A DNA stretch of 54,829 nucleotides from contig OKRB01000095.1 of NCBI GenBank assembly GCA_900290245.1, positions 1 through 54,829 of the forward strand, read 5' to 3'. This document shows positions 35,212-45,828 of this stretch, in pieces. The notes below the pieces were generated by a model. The model saw only the letters and a program-made list of their open reading frames with translations. It was not told the origin of the DNA and did no database searches. This stretch comes from Candidatus Sulfuritelmatomonas gaucii. Lineage in GTDB: Bacteria; Acidobacteriota; Terriglobia; Terriglobales; Acidobacteriaceae. The translations under genes and the position numbers were made by a program. Position 1 is the first letter of the stretch, and every line of letters starts with the position of its first letter.

Positions 35212-38200
35212 ATGAAGAACTTAGCCAGTTTTCTGACGCACACGCTCCGCAATTGGAATATGCCCATTCTCGCTATCGCCGCCGCAATTGGTTTGGCGAT
35301 CAGCTGCTCAAGCGTTCTTGCTCAAAGCGGTGCAGGCTCGATTCAGGGCACGATCACCGATTCCACCGGCGCCGTCATTCCCGGCGCCTCTGTCCACGCG
35401 GTCAATCAGGCTACTTCCGTTGCAGCCGACACAAAATCGAATAGCGTCGGGTTCTACCAGGTGCCAGGCCTGTTCACCGGGACATATGCGGTTACGATCA
35501 CCGCGCCCGGAATGAAGACCTACATACAAACGATCGAGCTGCTCGTTGACCAGAACGCGGTGATCAACGCCTCGTTAACCGCGGGCGCCGTCACGCAACA
35601 GGTCGAGGTTTCCGCGAACGCCATTCAGCTTACAACGACCGACAACGGTACAATCGGGGCGACTCTCGAAAACGCCAGAATCAACCAGCTTCCCCTGGAT
35701 CAGCGCCTGTTGTTGACGTTGGCCCAGGAAACCACGCCCGGCCTGGAAGCCGACGGAAGCAACCCTGGTGCGCGCGCCAACGGCTTGGAAGATCAGGGTA
35801 TGGAATATGTTCAGGACGGAGCAACCCTGACCAACCGCAACTTCGGCGGCGAGCGGAATTCGCCCCAGGGCCAGTTGCCCGATCCCGATTCGGTGCAGGA
35901 AATGAAGATGGACATCTCGAACAGCACCGCGGAGTTTGCCAGTCCGGCCACCGGCATCATCACCACTAAGTCGGGGACGAATAGCATCCACGGCACACTG
36001 TTCGAAACGGCGCGCAACGCCGGATTCGGACTGGCCAAGGGGAGAGGGTTTGTCACCACGCCAACAGCCGACGCCGATCCTCCGCTGGTGCGCAACGAAT
36101 TTGGTTTTTCCGCCGGCGGACCCATCGTACTGCCGCACATTTATCACGGCAAAGACAAGTCCTTCTGGTTCGGATCGTACGAAAGGTATTCCCTCAGGAG
36201 CTGGACTCCATTGCTGGTGTCTGTTCCCACACAGGCCATGAAAGGCGGCGTTTTCAGCGGCCTGAAGAATGGCTCTGGCGTATTGCAGCAACTCTATGAC
36301 CCCTTGACGACGTACAACTCAGGCGCTGCGAACTGCGCGGGAACCGATGTCACCGGCTCAACTCCAAATGGGGTCCCTAACGCATATTGCCGTACGCAGT
36401 TTGCTTACAACGGCGTGGCAAATACCATCAATCCCGCCCGCCTGTCGCCGTTCTCCAAGATCATCTACGATATTCTTCCCGCACCGACGACGGCTGACAA
36501 CCCGCTCGTGACTTCCAACTTCCAGTTGCACAACCTCAACAACTTCACCGTGCCCACCGTGGCCTTCCGTCTCGATCACAACTTCAATGAAAAGAACCAT
36601 GCGTTCTTGCGCTATGGCGACGATCTCATGGATTGGGTAGCGCTGCGCAATATCCCGAATGCGCCGTTGACCGTGGCGGCAGACGGCATCCCTGCAGGCG
36701 CCAGCGGCGGCACGCAATGGCTGGTCGACACCTTCACCGGGGCTCTCGGGTTCACACACATCTTCTCTCCGAACTTTTTCTCCGAGACGGTCGTGAGCCA
36801 GGAGTGGTTCGGCCAGTACGACGTCGCAACCGGCGACCCAAGTATCAATTACGAGCAAAAGTTCGGAACGCCGAATAATTTCGGCGAGACCGGGTTCCCG
36901 CAGGTTTCGGGAAACATTCTCACGTTGACCGGCACGCAGTGGAATTACAAAGGCGTGCAGATTCTCTCGACCATCGACGAAAATCTGACCAGGACAATGG
37001 GCCGGCACGAACTTCACTTCGGCGGACGCTACCGGCACGAGCGGTTCGGCTATCTGCCCGACCGAAACTCAGACCAGATCGGTTTCAGCAGTTTGGCGAC
37101 GGGCCTCTATGATCCGAAGACCACCACGAACTGGGGCGCTAACGCGAATACAGGTTACGGAGAAGGCGACTTCTACCTGGGAGCAGCCAACAACTACTCG
37201 GTGCAACTCAATCCGGCATACCAGCACTACCGCGACATGGAGTTCGATGCATACTTCCAGGACAACTACCATCTGACCCGGAACCTGACCTTGAACCTCG
37301 GCCTGCGTTACGAGGCGCATCCGGCAGCTTACACCAGCAACAATCTGATGGAGGCCTTCGACCTGAAGAACAAGAAAATGGTCTTGGCGCAGCCTCTCTC
37401 GTGGTACATCTCGAATGGCTACACAACGCAGACGATCGTGAACAACCTTACCAACCTTGGCATGGTTTTTGAGACACCGCAAGAGGCCGGCATCCCCAGC
37501 ACCATGCTCAGAAACAATAACTTCACGTTTGGCCCTCGCGTCGGCGCGGCCTACGCGCTCTTCGGCGGAAGATCCGGCACAGTGCTGAGGGGAGCGTATG
37601 GACGTTACATCTCCCCGGTTCCCGTACGCAACTCTCTCAGGCTTCCGTCAGCCAACGCACCATTTGCCACCAGCTACTCGCAGAACTACAACACAGGCTC
37701 CCAGGCGCCCGACGGCCTGAATAACTATCTGATCCGCGCATCGAACCCGGTGATCGCCGGCGTAAACAGCACCAATGTCGTGAGCAGCAATACGGTCACT
37801 TCCATTCCCCCGGGCGTGACCGAGGTGACGATGAACCCGGACTATGCTCCGAACTTCGTAACCGAAGTGAACGCCACGCTCGAGCAGACGCTTAAATGGA
37901 ACTCCGCGCTCAGGGTGAGCTGGGTTTGGACGCACGCGACCAACCTGGACCAGTACTACTACTACAACAACCATCCTTCCAACTATGTGTGGGACACGGT
38001 CACCGGCACCACCCCTCCGGGCGGCACGTACTCCAACACAGCCACGGGGCCGTACGACCAGACGCTGTACGGTGGCAGCCAAGCCCTCGATCAGACCAGC
38101 GGCTGGTCGAACGACAACGCGCTGCAGGCGTCATATCAGCGGTTGTTTCACGGCGGGTTCGCCTACCAGATCAACTATGTATGGTCCAAGCCGTTCCGAA

Positions 38201-39127
38201 ATGTTTCACGGCGGGTTCGCCTACCAGATCAACTATGTATGGTCCAAGCCGTTCCGAATCGGAGGCAATTGGTCCCGGGACGGCAAGCTCTATCCCTACG
38301 CCAACTTCGCTCCGGGATTCGGACCGGGTCAACCCGCAAACATTGCTCCCTACGCGATGACTCGAGCACTGAATCGCTACGAGAACTACATGGTCGACAC
38401 CGGGATTCCCAAGCACCACATCCAGTTCAACGGTATTTACGATCTGCCCTTCGGGCGTGGAAAGAGATTCCTTGGAAACTCCAACCGCCTCATGAACCAA
38501 GTGGTCGGCGGATTCCAGCTTGCCGGCAGCGGGCAGGTGATTTCGCAGGACTTTACCGTCGGAAGCGGCAACTGGGGACCGACGAATCCCATTCACGTCT
38601 ATAAGCACGGAGCGCCGATCACCGATTGCCGCAGCGGCGTCTGCCGCCAATCGTTCCTATGGTTCAATGGCTACATTGCTCCGACGGTGAACGCGAATAC
38701 TGGTTGCACAAAGAATTGCATCAGCGGGCTTCCCAGCAACTATGTGCCCTATCAGACCCCAATCAACAACGACCCCCTGGGTTCCAACTACGGAAATAAC
38801 AATGTGACTGTCAACCTGAACGGCGGAAAGACGACCTCAACCGCCTACAGTCCCGGACCCAGTACGAATCCTTTTTCGAAGACCGTTCTCAACGGCCCGA
38901 TGAACTATATTGCAGCCGCATCTCTCTTCAAGGTCTTTCCGATTACAGAGAGAGTGAATCTGCGATTCAACTGGGACGTGTTCAATGTGCTCAACGATCA
39001 AGGCTATCTAAATCCCAACACCACCGACGGCACAGAGAGCTTGCAATCCCCGTACTGGCAGTTGAGCCCCAATGGCGGTGGCCTCGGCCCGCGCGTGATG
39101 CAACTCACGCTGCGGCTGAGCTACTAG
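35212..39127 (+). pseudogene. Oar-like TonB-dependent receptor, frameshifted by 58-bp duplication
   Basis: Signal peptide, then a carboxypeptidase-regulatory-like domain (~38-125: IQGTITDSTGAVIPGASV), a plug, and a large barrel ending LTLRLSY, as in receptors that import oligosaccharides in Acidobacteria. The frame from 35212 continues correctly to about 38200. There a 57-bp segment is repeated with one extra base; the frame shifts and stops at 38604. The remaining barrel (from MFHGGFAYQINYVWSKPF to 39127) is intact in the next frame. Removing 58 bp gives one open frame of 1285 residues. So either the gene is freshly broken, switchable, or the assembly has an error. Confidence 0.85.
38144..38258 (+). 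repeat. 57-bp tandem duplication inside TonB receptor
   Basis: 38144-38200 and 38202-38258 are identical over 57 bases as far as I can read; start-to-start distance 58, which is not a multiple of three. No divergence between copies points to a very recent event. Each encodes FHGGFAYQINYVWSKPFR in its own frame. Confidence 0.9.
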
Positions 39128-39136
39128 ATTCTCCAC

Positions 39137-39190
39137 AACTCCGGCAGCACGCCACAAGGATTCATGGCGGCGCGCTTCCGGAGTTTTTTA
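39137..39190 (+). terminator. Intrinsic terminator after TonB receptor
   Basis: AACTCCGG (39137-39144) pairs with CCGGAGTT (39178-39185), and the T-run continues to 39189. The loop has inner pairing (GCCA with TGGC). It separates the receptor from the GH28 gene, which then needs its own promoter or read-through. Confidence 0.65.
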
Positions 39191-39271
39191 CGGGCCGTCG
39201 CAGCTTTCATCGCTTCACAAATACATCAAGCCTCAGGATGCCGGAATTCTCGGAAGGAATAGGAATACTTC

Positions 39272-40912
39272 ATGCTAAGAAGAGATTTTCTATCGGCTTC
39301 ATCGCTGGCAATGGCTGTGTCCGCCACAGGCGTGGGATCGGCCGCCCCCATCATGGCAGCGAAAAGCGTTCTGGATTACGGCGCAAAACCGGATGGCAAG
39401 ACCATCAACACGCAGGCCATCCAGCGCGCCATTGACGACGTGTTCCAGGCGGGCGGAGGACTGGTATATGCGCCGCCGGGAACCTTTCTCATCGGTGGAA
39501 TCGAGTTGAAGAGCCGGGTAACGCTCTACCTTGAGGCAGGCTGCGTACTGCTTGGCAGCAAGTCGATCGATGACTACGTATTTCACCCGGGCCCGTCGCG
39601 GGATGCCGACGCCAATGGTCATCACGTGATCTTCGCGCAGAATGCCGAGGACGTGGCTCTATGCGGCCTTGGCACCATCGACGGTCAGGGCGAGGCGTAT
39701 TGGGAACCGCGGCCCAACCGCCGTCCGGTTCCTCCGGAAGATGCCTGGAAGGAGGGGGCGACCGGCCACTACCAGCTCAAGGACCACAATAACCGGCCGT
39801 CGCCGATGGTCGAGTTTGCGCAGTGTCGCAACGTCCGCATAAGCGGTGTGACGTTGAAGAATTCTGCGGGCTGGACCCTGCGTCCGATTGCCTGCGAAAC
39901 GGTCGTGATCGACGGCATCCGCATTCGCAATCCCAACTACGGCGTTAATACCGACGGCATAGACATTACGGCCTCGCGCAATGTCTTCGTATCTAACTGC
40001 GACATTGCCACCGGCGACGACGCCATCTGCCTGAAGAGCGAGAACCCCTACGGCGATCTGCTCCCCACAAAGAACATTACGATTACGAACTGCGTTATTA
40101 CTACTTCGTGCAATTCCTTCAAGCTGGGCACCGCGTCCCATGGCGCTTTTGAGAACATCGTATTTAGCAACTCGGTTCTTTACGCAGATGCAGGCAGTCC
40201 ACTGTACACTCGTTCCAGCGGCGGCATCTGCATAGAAATGGTTGACGGAGGCAACATCGACGGCGTGATGGTATCGAACATCCGCATGCAAAATGTGCGT
40301 GCGCCGATCTTTGTAAGGCTAGGCGACCGGAACAAGAAGGATGGTACATTCCTGCGCAATGTTCTGATCGAGGGAGTCGACGCGGCCGGCGCAATTGTTT
40401 CCAGCTCCATTACCGGCGTGCCCGGACTTCGCCCAACCGACATTACAGTATGTAACTCCCGCATTCGTACCGTCGAGCAGGGTCAAGCCGCATGGATGAA
40501 TCGCGATATTCCCGAGGAGGCCGATAAGTACCCCGAGGCGCGCATGATGGGCCGCCTTCCCTCGTTCGGCTTTTTCGTCCGTCACGCGGATCGAGTGCGC
40601 CTGCGCAATGTTCAATGCCTCACAGATCAGCCGGATGAGCGGCCAGCGATCGTCTGCGACGATGCGGATGATGTGATTCTCGACAGCCTGGATCTGTCCG
40701 CACCGGTCGGGGGGGCGCCTTTGATCGACCTGAGAAATACTCGCCGGGCATTCCTGACCGGAATGCGGTCGCCTGCGGGCAGCCGGGTGTTCGCGCAAGT
40801 TAGTGGCGCGGGTTCATCCGCCATCTCTCTCTCGGGTAACTCGCTGGATTCGAGCCAACAGGCTACAAGTTATGCCGACGGCGCCACGGAGGGCTCGACG
40901 AAGATTACTTAA
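39272..40912 (+). CDS. GH28 polygalacturonase-family glycosidase, Tat-exported
   Basis: 546 residues. The N-terminus has a twin-arginine motif (RRDFLSASSLAMAVSA). The right-handed beta-helix starts DYGAKPDGKT. GH28 catalytic signatures are NTDGID (Asp228), TGDDAI (Asp249 and Asp250) and TASHG (His290). These hydrolyse alpha-galacturonic bonds in pectin or related sugars. The usual basic RIK-type block after the His is not clear, so rhamnogalacturonan or another uronide may be the substrate. It sits behind the TonB receptor, as in pectin-use loci. Ribosome site GGAAGGA upstream. Confidence 0.9.
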   Translation: MLRRDFLSASSLAMAVSATGVGSAAPIMAAKSVLDYGAKPDGKTINTQAIQRAIDDVFQAGGGLVYAPPGTFLIGGIELKSRVTLYLEAGCVLLGSKSIDDYVFHPGPSRDADANGHHVIFAQNAEDVALCGLGTIDGQGEAYWEPRPNRRPVPPEDAWKEGATGHYQLKDHNNRPSPMVEFAQCRNVRISGVTLKNSAGWTLRPIACETVVIDGIRIRNPNYGVNTDGIDITASRNVFVSNCDIATGDDAICLKSENPYGDLLPTKNITITNCVITTSCNSFKLGTASHGAFENIVFSNSVLYADAGSPLYTRSSGGICIEMVDGGNIDGVMVSNIRMQNVRAPIFVRLGDRNKKDGTFLRNVLIEGVDAAGAIVSSSITGVPGLRPTDITVCNSRIRTVEQGQAAWMNRDIPEEADKYPEARMMGRLPSFGFFVRHADRVRLRNVQCLTDQPDERPAIVCDDADDVILDSLDLSAPVGGAPLIDLRNTRRAFLTGMRSPAGSRVFAQVSGAGSSAISLSGNSLDSSQQATSYADGATEGSTKIT

Positions 40913-41247
40913 GCTTGATGAACGCTTGTTGACAGGGACCGAGTGGCAATGCCGCTGGATTTCGATCCTGCCAGTTACTCCATTTCGGCTCGGCCTTCAA
41001 CCGATGTCGACCCCTATCTGGTGGCTTTAGGAGTTCAGCCCTCATGTAGTCTGCGCTACGCGTTTTTCTGCATGATTCTCCGTGTCAAAAGGTGTGGGTT
41101 CTGGCACAGCCTTCCAGGAAAGTTCAGACCTAACTGAGACTCAAGGTCCGGTTCGGCCCCTATCCCGGAAACGATCCTGCCGCTGCCAATGCTAAATCTG
41201 GACCGACGACGGAAGAAGACCTACACGAAACTATGCCGCCAGTTTTC
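40913..41247. other. Intergenic region with repeat fragment
   Basis: No supported gene; a 64-codon frame at 40943 has no recognisable sequence. It contains a partial member of the palindromic repeat family at 41081. Confidence 0.4.
41081..41107 (+). repeat. Palindromic repeat family, half copy D
   Basis: CGTGTCAAAAGGTGTGGGTT matches the right half of copies A, B and C; the GGCCGGA stem part is missing. It lies about 140 bases from the truncated lactate dehydrogenase gene. Confidence 0.6.
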
Positions 41248-41646
41248 TCAAAGTCGTTGACACGTCCAGTTCCAACAAAGGCGTACCATCAGCAGCGTCG
41301 CGTGCGGCGCTACGCGCAGCAGGTCGGGTATCAACTTGCGGCAGATCGCGGTGTTTGCCTCGGCCAGATCGAGGCGCGTCTGCCCCGGTTTCTGCTTTGC
41401 GCCTGCGGTCACCACGATTACGTCGGAGCGCTCGAGCACGTTCAGGTCATCCGAACCGTCTACCTTCGCCATCGGCACAAACATCAGCCCATGGTTCAGA
41501 TCCAGTACCTCGGCCTCCACTTTTGTTTTTGCAACGTCAAACAGGCTAATGTGCTTGCCCACTCCGCGCACCATGCAAGCGTAGGCGATCGTCGCCCCTA
41601 CGCTGCCGGGGCCCACAATCCCAATCTTTCCCGGCAGAATGCTCAT
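41248..41646 (-). pseudogene. Truncated L-lactate/malate dehydrogenase
   Basis: 132 residues of an enzyme normally ~310 long. It keeps the NAD fold start GIVGPGSVGATIAYACMV, the acidic ribose-binding end of strand two (SLFDV), and VTAGAKQKPGQTRLDL with the substrate-loop Arg. It ends after PHATLLMV, exactly where TNPVD and the catalytic His domain should follow, with a short unrelated tail. Without that half no dehydrogenase activity is expected. The break lies near repeat copy D. Confidence 0.75.
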
Positions 41647-41683
41647 CGGTTCCCGACCTCACTTTGAAAATGACTTATCCCGA

Positions 41684-42403
41684 CTAACCGTAAAGTGCTT
41701 CAGAAATCCGCAAAGCTCGATTGAACAGTACGTTGTTTTCCAGATGAACTTCCAGACGGAGTTCGCGGTCGAGGTCCGTCAGTTTCTCGCACAGCTGCTG
41801 GTAGGTGTCGCAGTCAGTGGCTGTCGTGTTGTGACCTGCCGTTAGCACCTCGATCGTGGAGAGCATATGGCCGATCTCATCATGTTCCTGCACCATCCGT
41901 GCTACGGCACTGCGGACGCTATCTGGACGCGGGGTGCCAAAGCCCTCACCTACATAGGCCAGCTCAATTTCACGAATCGTGGGAAAGAGAGTATGCTCCT
42001 CTTCCAAGAGATGCGTTGTAATTCCATGAACAAGAGTCTCGGCAAGGCGAACGACCTCAATTGCGTTGGGTTGTTCATGTTGACAGCACGAGCCGACGGA
42101 GCTTGCCAGATCCTGAATGCGAGGTAGACTGTCATGAATCAGAGTCTTCCTGATTCGAAGCAGGTGCCCTATCAGTGCTTCCAGGATTGAGTCTGCCCAT
42201 GGGGCGCTTTCCGCGGGGTTCGTCTCAATTGTACGATTCAATTCACTGAGAACACCCTCAACCGGCAACCCCAGGTATCGACATGTTTCTTCGAGTGTCT
42301 GCTCTCCATGACAACAATATTCGACCCCAAGTTGCTCGAGCACTTCAATTGTCGACGGTTGGCGCACCGCTATTTCACCGACGGTCTGTTTGGCGTTGAT
42401 CAT
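41684..42403 (-). CDS. ric: RIC/ScdA-type di-iron iron-sulfur repair protein
   Basis: 239 residues from the ATG at 42401-42403 (AGGGG eight bases upstream; GTG 42412 possible). The N-terminal ScdA_N domain has LGVEYCCHGEQTLEET with the paired cysteines. A hemerythrin-like domain follows, with iron-ligand His/Glu in LIGHLLRIRKTLIHDSLPRI, THLLEEEHTLFP, QEHDEIGHML and EVHLENNVLF. These proteins repair iron-sulfur clusters after nitric-oxide or oxidative damage. It is divergent from a small cupin, which is often NO- or redox-linked. Called by family name (YtfE/ScdA/NorA). Confidence 0.88.
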   Translation of the reverse strand: MINAKQTVGEIAVRQPSTIEVLEQLGVEYCCHGEQTLEETCRYLGLPVEGVLSELNRTIETNPAESAPWADSILEALIGHLLRIRKTLIHDSLPRIQDLASSVGSCCQHEQPNAIEVVRLAETLVHGITTHLLEEEHTLFPTIREIELAYVGEGFGTPRPDSVRSAVARMVQEHDEIGHMLSTIEVLTAGHNTTATDCDTYQQLCEKLTDLDRELRLEVHLENNVLFNRALRISEALYG

Positions 42404-42431
42404 ATTTGTCACCCCTGCTCAGACTAGGTTC

Positions 42432-42487
42432 GCGACAAGGCTGTCGCAGGGACTTTAGTCACACGCTGGCAGCGTTCTCAAAAGAAC
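42432..42487. promoter_or_regulatory. Two small palindromes between ric and cupin genes
   Basis: GCGACA-AGGC-TGTCGC (42432-42447) and GTTCTCAAAAGAAC (42474-42487) lie in the 165-base divergent promoter region. Either could be a regulator site for a nitrosative- or oxidative-stress response. I cannot match them to a known consensus with confidence. Confidence 0.4.
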
Positions 42488-42568
42488 ATTGAGCCCTGAC
42501 TGAATCCAGCTCGACGATGTCGTTAGATACCACAGCGAACCCTATAGGCGTACGTGAAGGAGAGATTT

Positions 42569-42892
42569 ATGGACTATATATTCCTTGCAAATCTGCACCA
42601 GGATTTCGTAATACCTGAAGACGGAATCCTGAGCCGCATCCTGCACAAGGACGAAAAAGTCAACATCACGCTGTTTGGCTTCTCGTCCGGTCAGGAACTC
42701 TCCGCCCACTCAGCCCCGACGCCTGCCATCCTCTATTTTCTGGATGGAGAAGCTGAAGTCCAGTTGGGAGAGGATAAGGTCAGCGCTCAAACAGGGTCCT
42801 TTGTCTACATGCCCCCGATGCTCACTCACGGCATTTTGGCGAAATCTCCAGTCAGAATGCTACTCATTCAGATAAGAGCTGGGATGAGCTGA
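42569..42892 (+). CDS. Small cupin-domain protein
   Basis: 107 residues from ATG 42569 (GAAGGAGA upstream). Single cupin barrel: GQELSAHSAPTPAILYFLDG (metal-site motif one, with a His but a reduced set of ligands) and GSFVYMPPMLTHGIL (motif two with His). Cupins of this size often bind a metal or small effector. Divergent from the RIC-type protein, so a stress-linked role is likely. Confidence 0.82.
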   Translation: MDYIFLANLHQDFVIPEDGILSRILHKDEKVNITLFGFSSGQELSAHSAPTPAILYFLDGEAEVQLGEDKVSAQTGSFVYMPPMLTHGILAKSPVRMLLIQIRAGMS

Positions 42893-43045
42893 GCCTTAAG
42901 GTCCCTCCAATCGGCACCATACGAACTTGGTGATGCAACAGACCAGATCAAGCTTGCTCAGAAACATGCACATCCATTTCTCATAGCTTCCAATTCAGAA
43001 TTGTTATGCTCGATTTGCCCTGGCAACTCATCCAGGTTTCTGGCC

Positions 43046-44233
43046 TCAATCAGCAATGGGACCGGTCATAAGAAAACCCTCCCAGCTCATGCTCCGGATC
43101 CCGTGCCGCTGGGCATTCACTTCATCTCCCGGGGCAGTGATGACCAGGGGAGCAAACGCCGGATATCGACGGCAGAACTCGGTCAGTCCCCGCATGTCCT
43201 GGCCGCTGAATCTCCCGGTCTTGATTTCAATGGCCCAATTCCCCCAACTCCCTTCAAGCACGGCATCAATCTCCAGCGGCTCTTCGCGCCAGTAGGTGAC
43301 GCGCTGACCTTGGTTGATACCAAATGCCAGACACGCATTCTCCACCCAGCTACCAAAACGCGCAGATTCCCGTTGGGGATCCGGCGCGCCATCAGGATGC
43401 ATGGCTGAAAGAAGGCCATTGTTAAGCGTCACGAGTTTTGGCGGAGATGCACGGCGTCTGGAGGCCTCGGTGGAGTACTTTTCAAGCGGTGCAACAAGAT
43501 AGGCGTCCTCGAGCAGCGCCAGATAGTGCGCTACCGTTTCGAGGGCGCCCTTGTCCTGGAGCTGCCCCTGCATCTCCTGGAGCGACACAATCCTTGCCGG
43601 CGAACCAATGGCAACCGCAAAGACCTGCCGCAGCAAAGCTGGGCGGCGGACGGCGCCCAGCGCCAGCACATCTCGGCCAATTGCCGGTTCGATGATTGCG
43701 TCGCGCAGATAAGCACGCCACCGTGCTGGATTCTTCTCGAATTCCAATGCGCCAGGATATGAGCCAAAGCGCACAACGCCCAGTGTGGCTTCTTCAGGGG
43801 ATCGGTGAAAAGTGTCTACCAAAGAGGCGGCGGGCCAGTGACTAAGCGTCAGCCGCTCGAATCGTCCGGCCAGGCTCTCACGCGATCCAGTCGCAACACG
43901 CAGTGCCGAGGAACCGGTCGCGACAACGTGAATCGGAGTTCGTTTGCGACGAAGGCGGTCCCAGTTTCCCTTGAGCTTCGCGGCCCAATCGGCGTAGCGA
44001 TGAATCTCATCCAACAACAAGACGGCAGGACCGCGCTGTGCCCGCGCTTCCGCATCAACCCAGCACCTTTCCCAAAAGCCGGGGAGCGCGGCACTCGGGT
44101 CATCGCCAGCGGCATAGACAGCCTAATCGCCAAACTGCGCGGCAAGTTCCAGAAGCAGTGTGGTCTTGCCAACTTGCCGCGGCCCGGTCAGGATCTGAAT
44201 CCTCCCGGGAGCCGACTCGCGGAGCCGCTCCAT
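43046..44233 (-). pseudogene. DUF4143-type AAA ATPase with internal amber stop
   Basis: Read from the ATG at 44231-44233, the frame starts MERLRESAPGRIQILTGPRQ, has the Walker A lysine in VGKTTLLLELAA, then meets TAG at 44123-44125. The same frame continues AVYAAGDDPSAALPGFW and reaches Walker B LLLDEIHRYADW and the DUF4143 C-terminal domain, ending at 43046. So one in-frame nonsense change splits an otherwise intact ATPase. Restart at the TTG near 44020 would give a protein without Walker A. This family (roughly 380-400 residues) is of unclear role, often patchily inherited. Confidence 0.72.
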
Positions 44234-44279
44234 CAATATCTGGCGGCAATGTTTGTAGCTATTCTGTAGTTCCGGCGTA

Positions 44280-44318
44280 CTCGACTAATTATTCGACTAT
44301 GGTCGAATAAAAGTCGAG
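44280..44318. promoter_or_regulatory. Nested palindrome ahead of ATPase gene
   Basis: TTATTCGAC (44289-44297) and GTCGAATAA (44302-44310) are exact complements around TATG; outer arms CTCGACT (44280-44286) and AGTCGAG (44312-44318) also match. It lies just upstream of the ATPase start and would suit autoregulation, or serve as an operator shared with neighbouring DNA. Confidence 0.55.
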
Positions 44319-44392
44319 ATTCGTATTGTCATCCACTAAAGAGCCCAAAACGCAGGGGCACAGCTAGACCATGGCTCCCATTTCTCTTCAGC

Positions 44393-44477
44393 GTGCCACA
44401 AGCCACACCTTTTGGAATGACACCGGATCTCACCGATCCGGTCGTGTCAAAAGGTGTCAAAAGGTGTGGGTTGTGCG
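44393..44477. repeat. Palindromic repeat family, copy C (nested)
   Basis: Inner stem ACCGGATC (44422-44429) / GATCCGGT (44435-44442); outer arms CCACACCTTTTG (44403-44414) and CAAAAGGTGTGG (44458-44469). The CAAAAGGTGT part occurs twice in a row on the right side (44448 and 44458). It lies between the ATPase and Fic genes and shares its sequence with copies A, B and D. Confidence 0.7.
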
Positions 44478-44590
44478 ATACGAAAGACGCGCTTGTCCCC
44501 ACGCTGTAGCTCAATGACCGAGATGGGTGGAAACGGGTACAGTTGTGGGTCTTGACGTATTGGGTGTAATTGGGTGTATCTTTGGGTATC

Positions 44591-45640
44591 ATGATCCAGG
44601 CATCCGCGCTCCAGATCACACCTCAAATCCTTGGCCTTATCGCCGAACTCGATGAATTCAAGGGAGCGTGGCGTGCTTTGGGAGCCTTGGCGCCCGATCG
44701 TCTTTCCGCCTTGCGGCGAGTAGCCACCATCGAAAGTATCGGGTCCTCGACCCGCATCGAAGGCAGCAAACTCTCCGACCGTGAGGTCGAGCGGCTGCTA
44801 GCAAACCTTGAGATCAAGTCCTTTGCGACGCGGGACGAACAAGAAGTGGCCGGATATGCCGAGACTATGGAATTGATCTTCCAGTTGTGGGAGGAGATCA
44901 CCCTTACAGAAAATCATGTCAAGCAGCTCCACCGTGACCTCCTCCGCTACAGCGAGAAGGACGCACACCATCGGGGCCAGTACAAGACCCAGCCGAATAG
45001 CGTCGCTGCATTCGACGAGGCAGGCAAGCAGGTAGGAATCGTTTTTGAAACGGCCACACCGTTCGATGCGCCGAGGCTCATGAAAGAGGCGGTCGACTGG
45101 GCAAGAGGAGCACTGGAGGCTCGGCAACTTCATCCTCTTCTCGTGACGGCCATCTTCATCGTCGTCTTTCTGGAGATTCATCCATTTCAAGACGGCAACG
45201 GCCGGCTGAGCCGCATCTTGACCACGCTTCTTCTATTACGCGCCGGTTATACATATGTTCCCTACAGCTCACTGGAAAGCGTGATTGAACAGAGCAAAGA
45301 AGGCTACTATCTAGCCCTGCGGCAAACACAATTAACCATAAGAACCAACGCTCCTGACCGGCAGCCCTGGATCCTGTTCTTCCTTCGCGGGCTTCAACAG
45401 CAGATGCAGCGATTGGCCAAGAAAGTCGAGAGGGAGAAGATCGTTCTTTCGGCCATGCCGGAACTTTCGTTGCGAATCGTCGAGCATGCACGCGAACACG
45501 GCCGAGTCTCCATCGGCGACATGGCTACGCTGACCGGCACCAGTCGGAATACGCTGAAGGTGCACTTTCGCCAACTATTAGCGAAGGGACAACTCGTCAT
45601 GCATGGCCGCGGCCGCGGTGCCTGGTATGCGTTGCCATAA
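44591..45640 (+). CDS. Fic-domain AMPylase-like protein
   Basis: 349 residues from ATG 44591. The N-terminal inhibitory motif SSTRIEG (S-x-x-x-E-G, ~residue 52) is followed by the Fic core with IHPFQDGNGRLSR (His197), the active-site loop that moves AMP from ATP to a hydroxyl side chain. The C-terminal ~70 residues are a winged helix (GDMATLTGTSRNTLKVHFRQ). So it is an autoinhibited class II Fic protein with a possible DNA-binding end. Target unknown. No antitoxin gene is needed because the inhibitor helix is in cis. Confidence 0.9.
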   Translation: MIQASALQITPQILGLIAELDEFKGAWRALGALAPDRLSALRRVATIESIGSSTRIEGSKLSDREVERLLANLEIKSFATRDEQEVAGYAETMELIFQLWEEITLTENHVKQLHRDLLRYSEKDAHHRGQYKTQPNSVAAFDEAGKQVGIVFETATPFDAPRLMKEAVDWARGALEARQLHPLLVTAIFIVVFLEIHPFQDGNGRLSRILTTLLLLRAGYTYVPYSSLESVIEQSKEGYYLALRQTQLTIRTNAPDRQPWILFFLRGLQQQMQRLAKKVEREKIVLSAMPELSLRIVEHAREHGRVSIGDMATLTGTSRNTLKVHFRQLLAKGQLVMHGRGRGAWYALP

Positions 45641-45828
45641 TATTAGTTGGGATCTCCACTGGGCCGACAGCTCGCATACTGCAGCTGGATGACCAAATCG
45701 ACGGCAAGAAGGTGGAGTATGTCTGGACAACGAACTGCTATGAGCCACAGCATTTAAGGATTCTCCTATTCATCATTCGGGGAACAGCAGTCCGACTACG
45801 CGATTATTCTGGCATCGTGCTGTGCCAC

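Noticed and set aside
35575..36291. 238-codon minus frame inside the TonB receptor gene
   Set aside because: Antisense to a clear receptor; GC-rich DNA gives long chance frames.
43805..44269. 154-codon plus frame opposite the ATPase
   Set aside because: The minus strand carries Walker A and B motifs; this is its shadow.
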